Assembly (NCBI GenBank): GCA_950097015.1
Contig: CATNEN010000032.1
Location: forward strand, 2,704,501 to 2,768,500
Source of the DNA: Macrostomum hystrix
Taxonomy: Eukaryota > Platyhelminthes > Macrostomidae
Direction of reading: 5' to 3'
Length of the DNA: 64,000 bases
This document shows, in pieces, positions 23,146-33,680 of this stretch (positions are counted from its first letter, which is position 1; the number at the start of each line of letters is the position of its first letter). Position numbers and translations under genes: made by a program. The notes beneath the pieces are model-generated. The model ran no database searches and was not told the DNA's origin. It was given only the letters and a program-made list of their open reading frames with translations.

Positions 23146-23784
23146 TCCAAACTATATATCCAATGTCCGATGTATCAAGCTCACAGACTTATTCAATTCA
23201 CCGATTTATCCGAACCCAATGACCGGTTAATATCACCGAATGACCGTTGTACGAGTGTATCTCATCCAATGACCGATTTTTCCCACCTAATGACCGATTT
23301 ATCTAAACCCAATGATAAAATCGAGGACGAACATAAAAAAACGTATTTTATAACAAAACTATATAAGTATAGCAGCCATATGATAATAGTGAGTATTTTG
23401 TAAGAATTTTGCTAGCAATTAAGATAGTTCAATTATATTTTTTGAATGTTTTTGTTAATCTGTTTGATTTAAACAAAATTATCGTTAGTTCTGGGTGTGT
23501 TTTCGCTAATTCATCCTACTTAGAAGTCAACTCTGCTGGCAACCTGTTTCAGCAGCAGCAGATGCTATACTATTGTCATTGGCATTTTATCAATTGCGAT
23601 TTCTCTTTAATGTTGAAAAAGAAAATAAAAAGTAAAAAAATACTGATCACGCATTTCAGTTGAGGTAGGAATTTTCAATTAAATTAGCCGGTCTGTTTCT
23701 GAGCTCGTATTTTATATTTCGTCTGACATCTCTCGACGCGCGCTGAGGTCTACTTAGAGTAGAGACTAACGCAAAACATTATTG

Positions 23785-23792
23785 GCTTAGAC
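23785..23792. repeat. Left 8-bp target-site duplication
   Basis: GCTTAGAC directly abuts the left terminal repeat of the hAT element and is repeated exactly at 24425-24432. Eight-base duplications are the hAT hallmark. Confidence 0.9.
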
Positions 23793-24424
23793 CAGGGGTC
23801 GGCAAACTTATTAGCTAGCGGGCCAAATAGAGAACATAAAAGACGACAGCGGGCCGCATTGACTGTAAAAATATGAGACAATGTAGAGATTAGACACAGG
23901 AGAGATGTGACACGGGAGAGATGAGACACAGGAGAGACGAGACACGGGAGAGATGAGACAGGGAAGAGATGAGACAGGGAAGAGACGAGACACTGAAGAG
24001 ATGAGACGGGAGAGATGAGACACGGGAGAGTTGAGACGCGGGAGAGATGAGACACGGGAGAGTTGAGACGCGGGAGAGATGAGACACGGGAGAGTTGAGA
24101 CGCGGGAGAGATGAGACACGGGAGAGTTGAGACGCGGGAGAGTTGAGACAGGGGAGAGATGAGACGCGGGAGAGTTGAGACAGGGGAGAGATGAGACGCG
24201 GGAGAGTTGAGACAGGGAAGAGACGAGACACTGAAGAGATGAGACGGGAGAGATGAGACACGGGAGAGTTGAGACGCGGGAGAGATGAGACGCGGGAGAG
24301 AAAGGACACAGGTGACAGGGGATAGACGAGACAGGATACTGTAGGTGTCGGAATGGGCAACGGGCCGGATTTGGGAGCTTCGAGGGCCGCATTTGGCCCG
24401 CGGGCCGGAGTTTGCCGACCCCTG
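23793..24424. mobile_element. Non-autonomous hAT element (632 bp)
   Basis: Terminal inverted repeats CAGGGGTCGGCAAACT and AGTTTGCCGACCCCTG are perfect, with GGGCC-rich subterminal sequence of the type common in hAT (Charlie-like) elements. The element is flanked by an exact 8-bp duplication (GCTTAGAC). It has no transposase; the inside is mostly a 16-bp minisatellite. It is therefore a MITE-like element, which an autonomous hAT elsewhere could have mobilised. The intact ends and duplication suggest a recent insertion. Confidence 0.93.
23880..24300. repeat. 16-bp minisatellite inside hAT element
   Basis: About 26 copies of a unit like GAGATGAGACACGGGA / GAGTTGAGACGCGGGA. Open frames across it are repeat peptides. 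Confidence 0.92.
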
Positions 24425-24432
24425 GCTTAGAC
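24425..24432. repeat. Right 8-bp target-site duplication
   Basis: GCTTAGAC, an exact match to 23785-23792, directly after the right terminal repeat. Confidence 0.9.
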
Positions 24433-24825
24433 GAATTCAGTTTAGCAGAAGACACTCTGAGCGATGTTCAGAGTACAGCTAGATGTACATTCAGTCCTGA
24501 TAGCAGATAAGATATGGTCTCTATTAACCAACTCTATTAAAGAAGCCTGCGAGCAATGGCGATCATTTTCTGTCTCGCCGGTTAAGAAGCAAACAGTTAA
24601 TTTTACTGAATACAAAAATAGGGCCTAGTTTAATATAAAACTAATATAATTTTGTGACTTTTTTATTCTAAAAGCAGCTGTTAATATTTGTCACTAAATT
24701 ACTGTATAGAAACTGGTTGTATTACATATAAAATAGAAAGCTGTTGGTTTATACAAAATGTACTTTATAATCTATCAAATCTTAATTTGTCTGTCAAAGT
24801 GTGTTTAAGGGGCCCAATAAATATA
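24433..24825. other. AT-rich spacer, no gene seen
   Basis: Between the hAT element and SINE copy d. Only short open frames with no recognisable content. Confidence 0.45.
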
Positions 24826-25126
24826 TTAATTGCAGGAGGGCTGCGGGCAATGGTACATCATTTGGTGACACTAGACCCGCAGCAGAATCAAGGTGATTCT
24901 GCCAATTTCGCTGACTCCTGAGCACACACGCACACAGATACCGAACGCAGGTACACTCTCACAGAAGTGTGTACGTTTGCCCTGACTTTGTCATCGTCAG
25001 GCAGTGTACACTCTCACTGTGCTTTGGAGGTTGGCCCTCAAGGGCGTAATGGCACGACAAGACCCCAAGCCTTCTCTCCGCGGCACGCCACAAATTAATT
25101 AAGACGCGTTAACCGATCCGCCACTC
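24826..25126 (-). mobile_element. SINE family 1 copy d (minus)
   Basis: Reverse-strand copy. ATTGCAGGAGGGCTGCGGGC opens it; CTGACTTTGTCATCGTCAGG and GTGCTTTGGAGGTTGGCCCT are conserved, and the tRNA head is partly present at the right end (GACGCGTTAACCGATCCGCC). It lies immediately upstream of the ATE1 exon acceptor (25183). Confidence 0.88.
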
Positions 25127-25183
25127 ACCCCCTGACAGCCTGACAGCTAATAACAGTTCTTAGAAACCTGCGTCTGTCCGCAG

Positions 25184-26738
25184 CAGCCGTCAGTGGGCCT
25201 GTACCACTTCAGTCGACGGCTGGAGCTGCGCCGCTGCATGCTCTGCGACTCGGTTGGCCACGTCTCCGACGTTGTGTCGCTCAGCCGACTGGAGCCGGCC
25301 GATTACGAGACCCTGTTAAACAGCGGCTGGCGACGCCGGGAGCGGACAGTGTACCGCCTGCGGCCTGACACCACCTGCTGTCCGCAGTTCCCGCTGCGCT
25401 ACGAAGCGGCCGCATTCCGCCCGAGTCGAAGCCAACGCCGCGCCCTGCAACGGCTGCAGGCCAGCCTGCTGACCGAGGGCAATCATCAAGCCGATACTCA
25501 CGCTCCCAAAGAAGTAGCGGAGAGCGCGGCACGGACCGAGTCCCCGCAGCCAAGCCGCGGCAGCCGGATGCGACCGGGAAAGGCTCGCGCCAAGCGTTGG
25601 TCGCGACGTCTCGACCGGCTGCGGGCACGCGCCCAGTCGCCGTCGTCGGCCGAGGAGTTGCTGGCCGCGCACGCCGACCGATGGCGTCAAAGGCGGGAGC
25701 GCCGGAGACAACGCCAGAGTGCGCCGAGTCTCGGCCAGCTGGTCGATCCGCTGATGATGAGCGCCGGTACCGAAGGCCATCGCGGACGCCTCCAGTGGCG
25801 CCTGGTGGCCTTGAACAGCCCTGAGGCGGCAGCCGAGCTGCCCTGCTACTCGGCCTACCAGCGCGCGGTGCACGGCGAGCAGCCAGGCCAGTGCGACCTC
25901 GCCGCTTTCCGCCAACGCCTGTGCGTCAGTCCGCTGGTTTCGCAGGAGACTGCAGACTGCGGCCATTGGCCCACGGGCTCCTATCATGCCCAGCTTCTGC
26001 TGGACGGTCGCACCCTGCTGGCCGTTGAAGTTGTCGACATTCTGTCCAGGTTTCGGCCATAGACTATTTGACTGATACGATTCTGTTTATCCTCGTTCCT
26101 GAGAATAAGGGAGTGTAGCTTATTTCTTCGGACTCACAACTTGAAGGTCGGGGGTTCGATTCCTGGCTCCACTGGAACAATTTGTGTCCTTTAGCAAGAC
26201 AGTTAAACTCTGCGTTGCTTCAGTTCAACCAGCTGAGGGTTTGGTGTCCCCATAGTCCACGGACTGCACATGTGGCTAGTAATTGCGGCAGGTAAAATAA
26301 ATTTTTATTATTCGCAGCACCGTCTCGTCCTGCTATTTCTTCTCGGACCCGGCCTACAAGCGCCTCCAGCTGGGCAAAGTGAGCATTCTGCTGCAGCTCC
26401 GCCGGCTGCAGCTCCACCCGACACTCCGCTACTACACCTTGGGCTCCTACGCGCCCTACAATGCCAAGCTGAGCTACAAGGCGGAGTTTCGACCAGCTGA
26501 AATCATGAGTCCCTACACTGTGCGATGGACTCCGTTCGACTCGGCACTACAACGAAAACTCGACAACGACTGCCGCGTCCCGGCTGACCAACGGGCCGGC
26601 TTTGTCGATCCCGGAGCTGCCGGCGGCGTCGAGAAAGTCGAGGAGGCCGTCGAGAATCTTCGGGATGCTGGACTGCGGCGATTTCGGCAACTTGTTGGAC
26701 CCGACTGCGGCGGGAACTTCTTGTTGGATGTCGACTGA
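25184..26738 (+). CDS. ATE1: Arginyl-tRNA-protein transferase ATE1 (2 exons seen)
   Basis: Exons 25184-26049 and 26318-26738, joined in phase 2 across a 268-bp intron holding a SINE. ATE1 transfers Arg from Arg-tRNA to N-terminal Asp/Glu (and oxidised Cys), marking proteins for the N-degron pathway. The N-terminal domain shows the conserved Cys cluster: CMLC near the start, then GWRRRERTVYRL and TCCPQFPLRY. The C-terminal transferase domain shows CGHWPTGSYHAQLLLDGRTL, VVDIL, CYFFSDP, LRYYTLGSYAPYNAKLSYKA and F.PAEIMSP, which align in order with the family. The linker is Arg-rich. There is no in-frame ATG before the Cys cluster, so a first exon (or a trans-splice site) upstream is missing and the CDS is 5' incomplete. 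Confidence 0.9.
26105..26311 (+). mobile_element. SINE family 2 copy in ATE1 intron
   Basis: A tRNA-like head (GGAGTGTAGCTTA..., GGGGGTTCGATTCC) is followed by CCTTTAGCAAGACAGTTAAA, GCTTCAGTTCAACCAGCTG and GTGTCCCCATAGTCCACGGA, ending in an A/T-rich tail that runs into the polypyrimidine region of the acceptor at 26317. The same order is seen around 14152-14633. Confidence 0.7.
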
Positions 26739-27018
26739 GGCCGCTTCTGAGACTCCAAGTTGATCGACTGCAAGAATTTGAATTAACCCGAATTTGAGTC
26801 ATTCGAAAATGTAGTCCTTCCGAATGTGACACATCCCAATTTTTGCCATTCCGGATTAAAATCATTCCGAATTTTTAACATTCCGAAAGGCTTTCGATTC
26901 CGCAACATTCCGAGAATCCGAAATCCCGAAACTGCGAGTTTCTGCTAGCGATTTTAGTTAATTCGCGTATTACTTTTAATATTTTATATTCCGTATTCAA
27001 AGCTTTGCTGATTACAAA

Positions 27019-27024
27019 AATAAA
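27019..27024 (+). promoter_or_regulatory. Polyadenylation signal AATAAA
   Basis: Lies 280 bp after the ATE1 stop codon; the likely 3' processing signal of that mRNA. Confidence 0.5.
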
Positions 27025-27187
27025 CCATAAAATTTGCGCTTACTAGCTTTATGCTTTATTCGGAAAAACTAATAATTTTTTGTTAACATTGAAACGTGTT
27101 TTTTACCAAGTAAACGAAAGGCATTAAAAAGGGAGAAGGAAATACATTATTATGCCAGGGTGTATTTAACAAAAATACTTTTCGTTT

Positions 27188-27985
27188 TGAGTTTAGGCTC
27201 TTCAGCCACCCTTCAGGTTTTGAGTTTAGGCTCTTCAGCTACCCTTCAGTTTTTGAGTTTAGCCTCTTCAGCCACCCTTCAGGTTCTGAGTTTAGGCTCT
27301 TCAGCCACCCTTCAGGTTTTGAGTTTAGGCTCTTCAGCTACCCTTCAGGTTCTGAGTTTAGGCTCTTCAGCCACCCTTCAGGTTTTGAGATTAGGCTCTT
27401 CAGCCACCCTTCAGGTTCTGAGTTTAGGCTCTTCAGCCACCCTTCAGGTTCTGAGTTTAGGCTTTTCAGCCACCCTTCAGGTTTTGAGATTAGGCTCTTC
27501 AGCCACCCTTCAGGTTCTGAGTTTAGGCTCTTCAGCCACCCTTCAGGTTCTGAGTTTAGGCTTTTCAGCCACCCTTTAGGTTTTGAGTTTAGGCTCTTCA
27601 GCCACCCTTCAGGTTCTGAGTTTAGGCTTTTCAGCCAACCTTCAGGTTTTGAGATTAGGCTCTTCAGCCAACCTTCAGGTTATGAGATTAGGCTCTTCAG
27701 CCAACCTTCAGGTTTTGAGTTTAGGCTCTTCAGCCACCCTTCAGGTTTTGAGATTAGGCTCTTCAGCCACCCTTCAGGTTCTGAGTTTAGGCTCTTCAGC
27801 CAACCTTCAGGTTTTGAGTTTAGGCTCTTCAGCCACCCTTCAGGTTCTGAGTTTAGGCTTTTCAGCCACCCTTCAGGTTCTGAGTTTAGGCTCTTCAGCC
27901 ACCCTTCAGGTTTTGAGATTAGGCTCTTCAGCCAACCTTCAGGTTTAGAGTTTAGGCTCTTCAGCCACCCTTCAGGTTTTGAGAT
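27188..27985 (+). repeat. 33-bp minisatellite
   Basis: About 24 copies of a unit like GAGTTTAGGCTCTTCAGCCA plus CCCTTCAGGTTCT, intergenic after ATE1. Variants: GAGATTAGG, TTTTCAGCC, CCAACC. Open frames on both strands are repeat peptides. Confidence 0.93.
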
Positions 27986-28860
27986 TGGACCACAGCGGAT
28001 GAGGTGGGCCATCTACTGCAGCTTCAGCGGCTGATCAGCTTGGGCTCCGGCACTCTGCCTCTGGTAGCTCGGACTTCTCAGCGGTCTGGGTGGCCAATAT
28101 CCAATTACGATGCAATCAATAACTGCATTGTCTCAACTGGCTTTGCACTCGAGTGTGTCAGTCTGTTTTCTGCGGATCGGCAAAATCGAAAGTTTATTTG
28201 ACACTTTCAGCCAGTGTCAGCCCCAGTTACTGCGCAACGGTTTCTAAAACGAAGTCGCATAGACAGGTGAGGGCCACTACACCTGTTTAAATTGCTACCC
28301 CAGCTGATGCTGGTACCCATTGCAGAGCTGGGTAAACTCAAGCTATGAGGAACTCTATAATTTAAGGAAAAACTGGTTCTCTTTGAGTAAAAGTAATTTT
28401 AAAGATGAATTCAAGAAAATTAGCTTGAAATATTTGATAGTACCCGGAAACAAAAAGCAAATGAAAACAAGCTAAGTAGAGACAGCTCAGATATCTAATG
28501 GATAAACATTTTATCAAGCTGCATGATACACACATGTCGCTGTTTTTGCATTTGCAAAAATAGATCATGTCTTAAGAAAATTTAGCGTCATGTCAAAAAT
28601 CGTCTGCGCCGAAACCAAGATAAAAAGTTGCTACTTAAATTCTCACGGGCCATCTGGTGCAGTAACTACGACATGCAGCTACTTAATTCACTTCATTGAA
28701 TTTGTCGCTCATCGCAACTGACAATGCGATCGCTAGCATGCGACAACTCCCGGGGCTGCGCCTGGAATGATGAGGCGGCAGGTTTCTAGGAAACTATAGA
28801 GGCTTGACACATGGCCGAGAATCCGGACTGCAGGCGGAGGCGCCTGGAGCGTTTAATCGG
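27986..28860. other. Spacer; possible old SINE fragment near 28290
   Basis: No gene is seen. At 28285-28345 the string CCCAGCTGATGCTGGTACCC followed by ATTGCAGAGCTGGGT forms a weak stem and resembles conserved central domains of some invertebrate SINEs, but it is too short to classify. The last 100 bp should hold the promoter of the next gene. Confidence 0.3.
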
Positions 28861-28861
28861 G

Positions 28862-28869
28862 CATAAAAG
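28862..28869 (+). promoter_or_regulatory. TATA-like box of the Cys-rich peptide gene
   Basis: CATAAAAG lies about 95 bp before the ATG at 28961, with GC-rich sequence on both sides and a plausible initiator region 25-35 bp downstream (GAGTCCAGGCTTC). It is the clearest TATA-type promoter in the window. Confidence 0.5.
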
Positions 28870-28960
28870 GCAACAGGCTCGAGCTCCCGAGTCCAGGCTT
28901 CGCGCTCAAGTTGCCACTAGTTGACTTAAGAAAAAAGATTATAATTTTTTCTTGGAAAAA

Positions 28961-29446
28961 ATGCCTAGCAGAGTTCTAGCCGCGGCTGTTGCTCTGTACC
29001 TGGCGCTGTTCTGCAGCCTGATGGCAGCTTTGCCGGCGAATGCGACGAAGATCGATCAAGATGACAAAGCGATCATGATAGACTCTGCCGAGAAATCGGA
29101 CAGCGGTAGTGAGTTAGTTTCTCTGATTGTTTCGCTGAGTAAAGATGCTTTACTGCTAAGAAATGGGCCTGCAAATTCTGTTTCAGAGTACGACCTCCTA
29201 GTCTACATGTCCGAGTCGGAGAGGCGCAAGATCTGCAGCTGGTGCCCGGACTGCTCGATGTGCGCCGGCGGCAGCCTCGAAGCCATCGCGCCGTCCATTG
29301 GCAACAAGTTTGAAATCCACTGGTCCGACACAGATCCAGACGAGAATAATCGCAGAAAGCGCATAGTGAACTTGACGAGGCCGGCCAGGTACCACTGCGG
29401 CAAGTGTCCCACCTGCTACTGCTATTACAGGGCCTGGCGAGGCTAA
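28961..29446 (+). CDS. Small secreted Cys-rich protein, possible peptide precursor
   Basis: The ATG is at 28961 (AAAAATG context). A leader of about 26 residues (VLAAAVALYLALFCSLMAALPA) predicts secretion. Read straight through, the frame codes 161 aa. A GTGAGT donor at 29109 and TTTCAG acceptor ending 29186 would remove 78 bp in frame, leaving 135 aa; both readings stay open. The mature part has a Cys cluster CSWCPDCSMC, an acidic stretch, a dibasic RRKR site and a C-terminal tail with CGKCPTCYCYY that ends in Arg-Gly before the stop. This layout (leader, tetrabasic furin-type site, short Cys-rich tail, terminal Gly that could serve amidation) would suit a processed peptide. I do not recognise the family. 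Confidence 0.65.
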   Translation: MPSRVLAAAVALYLALFCSLMAALPANATKIDQDDKAIMIDSAEKSDSGSELVSLIVSLSKDALLLRNGPANSVSEYDLLVYMSESERRKICSWCPDCSMCAGGSLEAIAPSIGNKFEIHWSDTDPDENNRRKRIVNLTRPARYHCGKCPTCYCYYRAWRG

Positions 29447-30169
29447 CAGACAGGCTGGTGGAGTCGCGTTCTGAGCATGCAACGAAAAGTGAAGAAGACT
29501 GGCAAATCCGCTCGTTCAGATTTGTTTTAATCTCGAAAACTGTCAAACTTTAACAAAAACATTGGCTGAGAAAATATATGAGAGTTGCCATGATTTTTGC
29601 CGACAGGTTTGACACCGCTGCGAAATAATCCAGCGATAATGAAAGAATCCCTTAACTGAAGTTGCCTGATTTGTTCAATTGCTGGCTTTTGGAATAGTCG
29701 TTGAAAATAATGTCTTCTAGCACGCCTCGCAATCATTTTTTTATCAGAAAGACAATGGGAGGCGTTTTATACAGAGCGATGACTGAGTGACTGCTTGACT
29801 GACTCCTGTTCTAGTCACCTGGTTGGCCCTGTTCAAGGAGCTGGGTGACTACAACACACACACGAAACTGAAAGTTTGTTTATCGTAAAATGGTGGAAAT
29901 TTTTAATTCAGATGATGGACTTTCACGAAAATCGGTCATTCGGTATGGGTGCAGAGGGTATTTAAAATACCCCATGGTCTTTCTCCAGGGGGGGAAATAG
30001 CTTGGTCTTTCTACTGTTAAAGAATGAAGCGGATACTCGTATAAGAAGCAGAAAGAATAGTAAAGAGAGGCCCAGTTAATCACACTGTTGCTATTTAGCA
30101 CTCTTTGTAATAAAGACGGAAGGCATTACGAGCATTCGAAGCTGTATCGTATCGTAGTAACCACAGTAA
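29447..30169. other. Spacer, no gene seen
   Basis: AT-rich sequence after the Cys-rich gene. No clear polyadenylation signal or open frame of coding character. Confidence 0.45.
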
Positions 30170-30530
30170 GATCCACAGAATCACAGCAGGATCCGTCACA
30201 AGAATCGCAGCAGGATCCGTCACAAGAATCGCAGGAGAATCCGTGGCAAGAATCGCAGCAGCATCCGTGGCAAGAATCCCAGGAGGATCCGTGGCAAAAA
30301 TCGCAACAGGATCCGTCACAAGAATCGCAGGAGAATCCGTGGCCAGAATCGCAGCAGCATCCGTGCCAAGAATCACAGGAGGATCCGTGGCAAGAATCGC
30401 AGGAGCCGTGGCAAGAATTGCAAAAGGATCCGGGCAAGAATCGCAGCAGGAGCCGTGGCAAGAATCGCAGCAGGAGCCGTGGCAAGAATCGCAGGAGGAT
30501 CCGTAGCAAGAATCGTATCACGATCCGTCA
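30170..30530 (+). repeat. 21-bp minisatellite (GGATCCGTSRCAAGAATCGCA)n
   Basis: About 16 degenerate copies with frequent BamHI-type GGATCC cores. The open frames across it on both strands (up to 181 codons) follow from the 21-bp period; they are not called as genes. An AATAAATAAA at about 30640 follows. Confidence 0.88.
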
Positions 30531-30878
30531 CAAGAATCAATCGCCTTTGGGAGGCGATTGCGAGTTCTTTACTCGCAACGATAACCAATATATTAAGTTC
30601 GACAATGGCCCTACTTTCGGTTGTCCACAATGAAAAAATAAATAAATGACTCAAAGAAGCAAAGCAAAACTTTTTTTTCAGTAGTCGCGTCTGTTTCAAA
30701 ACGCACTAAGTTTTTGTTCCAATTTTTTTTCAATCCAGAAGGGAACAACAATAGCAGTTGCCAATGCTAGACCCAGAAGTACATTCTGTTTCGCACTTAA
30801 CTCCCAGAAGCAGTCAACAGGCAATGCACAAGCGGCACCCGATAAGCGTCAAAGTCGGTGTCCAACCAAGCAAGCTCC

Positions 30879-32862
30879 TTAACGCTTCCTGCGCATCTTC
30901 TGGAAGTTGTTCTTGCGCCAGAACGCGTGCCTGCTGCCGCCGATGGTCTGGTGATAGCCGTGACCCTTGCCGAGGCCGCGGCTCTTCTTAGAGGCGCTAG
31001 TCAGGCCGCGCATCTCGCGGTGCTTGTGCTTGGAGGTGCAGATCCAGTTGATGCGCGGGTCGCGCCGGATGGCCTTGTGGTTGGGATCCACCAGGATCAC
31101 CTCGTAGAACTTGTAGGTGGAGTCCTGCGCGATCCAGTAGGAGCCCAGGACCCGCAGGGCGCCCAGTTTGCGGCCGACGCGCTCCTGTGGTTAGTCAAAG
31201 TTGGAGAATAAAAATAGAATAATGACCTCATCCATCAATCACGCAGCTGGTCATGATCCTCATTCATTCAGTCAAGCAGCTGGTCATGACCCTGATTCAT
31301 TCAGTCAAGCAGCTGGTCATGATCCTCATTCATTCAGTCAAGCAGCTGGTCATGACCCTGATTCATTCAGTCAAGCAGCTGGTCATGACCCTGATTCATT
31401 CAGTCAAGCAGCTGGTCATGACCCTGATTCATTCAGTCAAGCAGCTGGTCATGACCCTGATTCATTCAGTCAAGGAGCTGGTCATGACCCTGATTCATTC
31501 AGTCAAGCAGCTGGTCATGACCCTGATTCATTCAGTCAAGCAGCTGGTCATGACCCTGATTCATTCAGTCAAGCAGCTGGTCATGATCCTCATTCATTCA
31601 GTCAAGCAGCTGGTCATGACCCTGATTCATTCAGTCAAGCAGCTGGTTATGATCCTGATTCATTCAGTCAAGCAGCTGGTCATGACCCTGATTCATTCAG
31701 TCAAGCAGCTGGTCATGACCCTGATTCATTCAGTCAAGGAGCTGGTCATGACCCTGATTCATTCAGTCAAGCAGCTGGTCATGACCCTGATTCATTCAGT
31801 CAAGCAGCTGGTCATGACCCTGATTCATTCAGTCAAGCAGCTGGTCATGACCCTGATTCATTCAGTCAAGCAGCTGGTCATGATCCTCATTCATTCAGTC
31901 AAGCAGCTGGTCATGACCCTGATTCATTCAGTCAAGCAGCTGGTCATGACCCTGATTCATTCAGTCAAGGAGCTGGTCATGACCCTGATTCATTCAGTCA
32001 AGCAGCTGGTCATGACCCTGATTCATTCAGTCAAGCAGCTGGTCATGATCCTCATTCATTCAGTCAAGCAGCTGGTCATGACCCTGATTCGTTCAGTCAA
32101 GCAGCTGGTCATGACCCTGATTCATTCAGTCAAGCAGCTGGTCATGACCCTGATTCATTCAGTCAAGCAGCTGGTCATGACCCTGATTCATTCAGTCAAG
32201 CAGCTGGTCATGACCCTGATTCATTCAGTCAAGCAGCTGGTCATGACCCTGATTCATTCAGTCAAGCAGCTGGTCATGACCCTGATTCATTCAGTCAAGC
32301 AGCTGGTCATGACCCTGATTCATTCAGTCAAGCAGCTGGTCATGACCCTGATTCATTCAGTCAAGCAGCTGGTCATGACCCTGATTGATTCAGTCAAGCA
32401 GCTGGTCATGACCCTGATTCATTCAGTCAAGCAGCTGGTCATGACCCTGATTTATTCAGTCACGAACCAAATCAATAATAATAAAAACCGAATCGATAAA
32501 TCCAGCAACACGGATTTCCTAGAAAAGCGAACACTTCAAGGTAAAAAATTCACCTCGGCAATGGCCTGATGACTGCGCTGGTTCTTTAATTGGTTGACAC
32601 CCTCGTGCACCGGCTTGCCGTAGGTGGCACCCTTCGGCACCGGGCGCTTGCGACCTCCGCGTCGGATGCGAATGCGATAGACAACGAAGCCCTGCTTGGC
32701 CTTGTAGCCGAGGCGTCGGGCCCTGTCAGGCCGGGTGGGCTTGGTGGCGCGGTGGATGACGTGCTTCTGGCGCAGGTGCCAGCAGCGGAGGCGCAGAATG
32801 AAGCGCATTACATCCGACTGCTTCTTGCGGTAGAGCTCCGAGATGAACTTGTAGGCTCCCAT
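30879..32862 (-). CDS. RPL15: 60S ribosomal protein L15
   Basis: Two coding exons on the minus strand: 32862-32554 (ATG at 32862) and 31184-30879 (TAA), joined in phase 0. The product is 204 aa, the usual length of eukaryotic L15. The order [29 protein letters not shown]-type segment, [85 protein letters not shown] and [16 protein letters not shown] is diagnostic. It is a core rRNA-binding protein of the large subunit. Five bases before the ATG a TTGCAG acceptor-like site suggests a 5' UTR intron or trans-splicing. The single intron is 1369 bp and almost all minisatellite. Confidence 0.97.
31235..32465. repeat. 33-bp minisatellite filling the RPL15 intron
   Basis: About 37 highly similar copies of a unit like CATTCAGTCAAGCAGCTGGT plus CATGACCCTGATT occupy about 90% of intron 31185-32553. 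Very low divergence suggests recent expansion or homogenisation. Open frames of 395 and 438 codons on the plus strand are the repeat read through. Confidence 0.95.
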
Positions 32863-32944
32863 GACTGCTGCAATGTATTGATTGCGACAGGTCTGACAAA
32901 CATCACAACTTCCACGTGATTTTTTACCCTAGATTATACATCTT

Positions 32945-33680
32945 ATTCCTAGAATGCTACATTCAAATGACTTCTTATTTCCTAGAATGCTACATTCAAA
33001 TGACTTCTTATTTCCTAGAATGCTACATTCAAATGACTTCTTATTTCCTAGAATGCTACATTCAAATGACTTCTTATTTCCTAGAATGCTACATTCCAAT
33101 GACTTCTTGTTTCCTAGAATGCTACATTCCAATGACTTCTTATTTCCTAGAATGCTACATTCCAATAACTTCTTGTTTCCTAGAATGCTACATTCCAATG
33201 ACTTCTTATTTCCTAGAATGCTACATTCCAATGACTTCTTATTTCCTAGAATGCTACATTCCAATAACTTCTTATTTCCTAGAATGCTACATTCCAATGA
33301 CTTCTTGTTTCCTAGAATGCTACATTCCAATGACTTCTTGTTTCCTAGAATGCTACATTCCAATGACTTCTTGTTTCCTAGAATGCTACATTCCAATGAC
33401 TTCTTATTTCCTAGAATGCTACATTCCAATGACTTCTTATTTCCTAGAATGCTACATTCCAATGACTTCTTATTTCCTAGAATGCTACATTCCAATGACT
33501 TCTTATTTCCTAGAATGCTACATTCCAATGACTTCTTATTTCCTAGAATGCTACATTCCAATGACTTCTTATTTCCTAGAATGCTGCATTCCAATAACTT
33601 CTTATTTCCTAGAATGCTACATTCCAATAACTTCTTATTTCCTAGAATGCTACATTCCAATAACTTCCTATTTCTAAGAA
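32945..33680. repeat. 33-bp minisatellite between RPL15 and CTU1
   Basis: About 22 copies of a unit like CTAGAATGCTACATTCCAAT plus GACTTCTTATTTC. They begin about 80 bp upstream of the RPL15 start codon (minus strand), so the RPL15 promoter must lie within or beyond the array. Open frames on both strands are repeat peptides. Confidence 0.93.

Noticed and set aside
23811-24455. Minus-strand frames of 156-214 codons (Ser/Leu/Cys-rich)
   Set aside because: Minisatellite inside the hAT element; no transposase motif.
30088-30633. Gln/Ser-rich frame of 181 codons followed by AATAAA
   Set aside because: Mostly the 21-bp repeat, open on both strands; no ATG with good context and no unique domain.
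31201-32569. Long plus-strand frames across the RPL15 intron (395 and 438 codons)
   Set aside because: 33-bp minisatellite read through in two frames; it is the intron of RPL15, whose two exons give a full-length 204-aa protein on the other strand.
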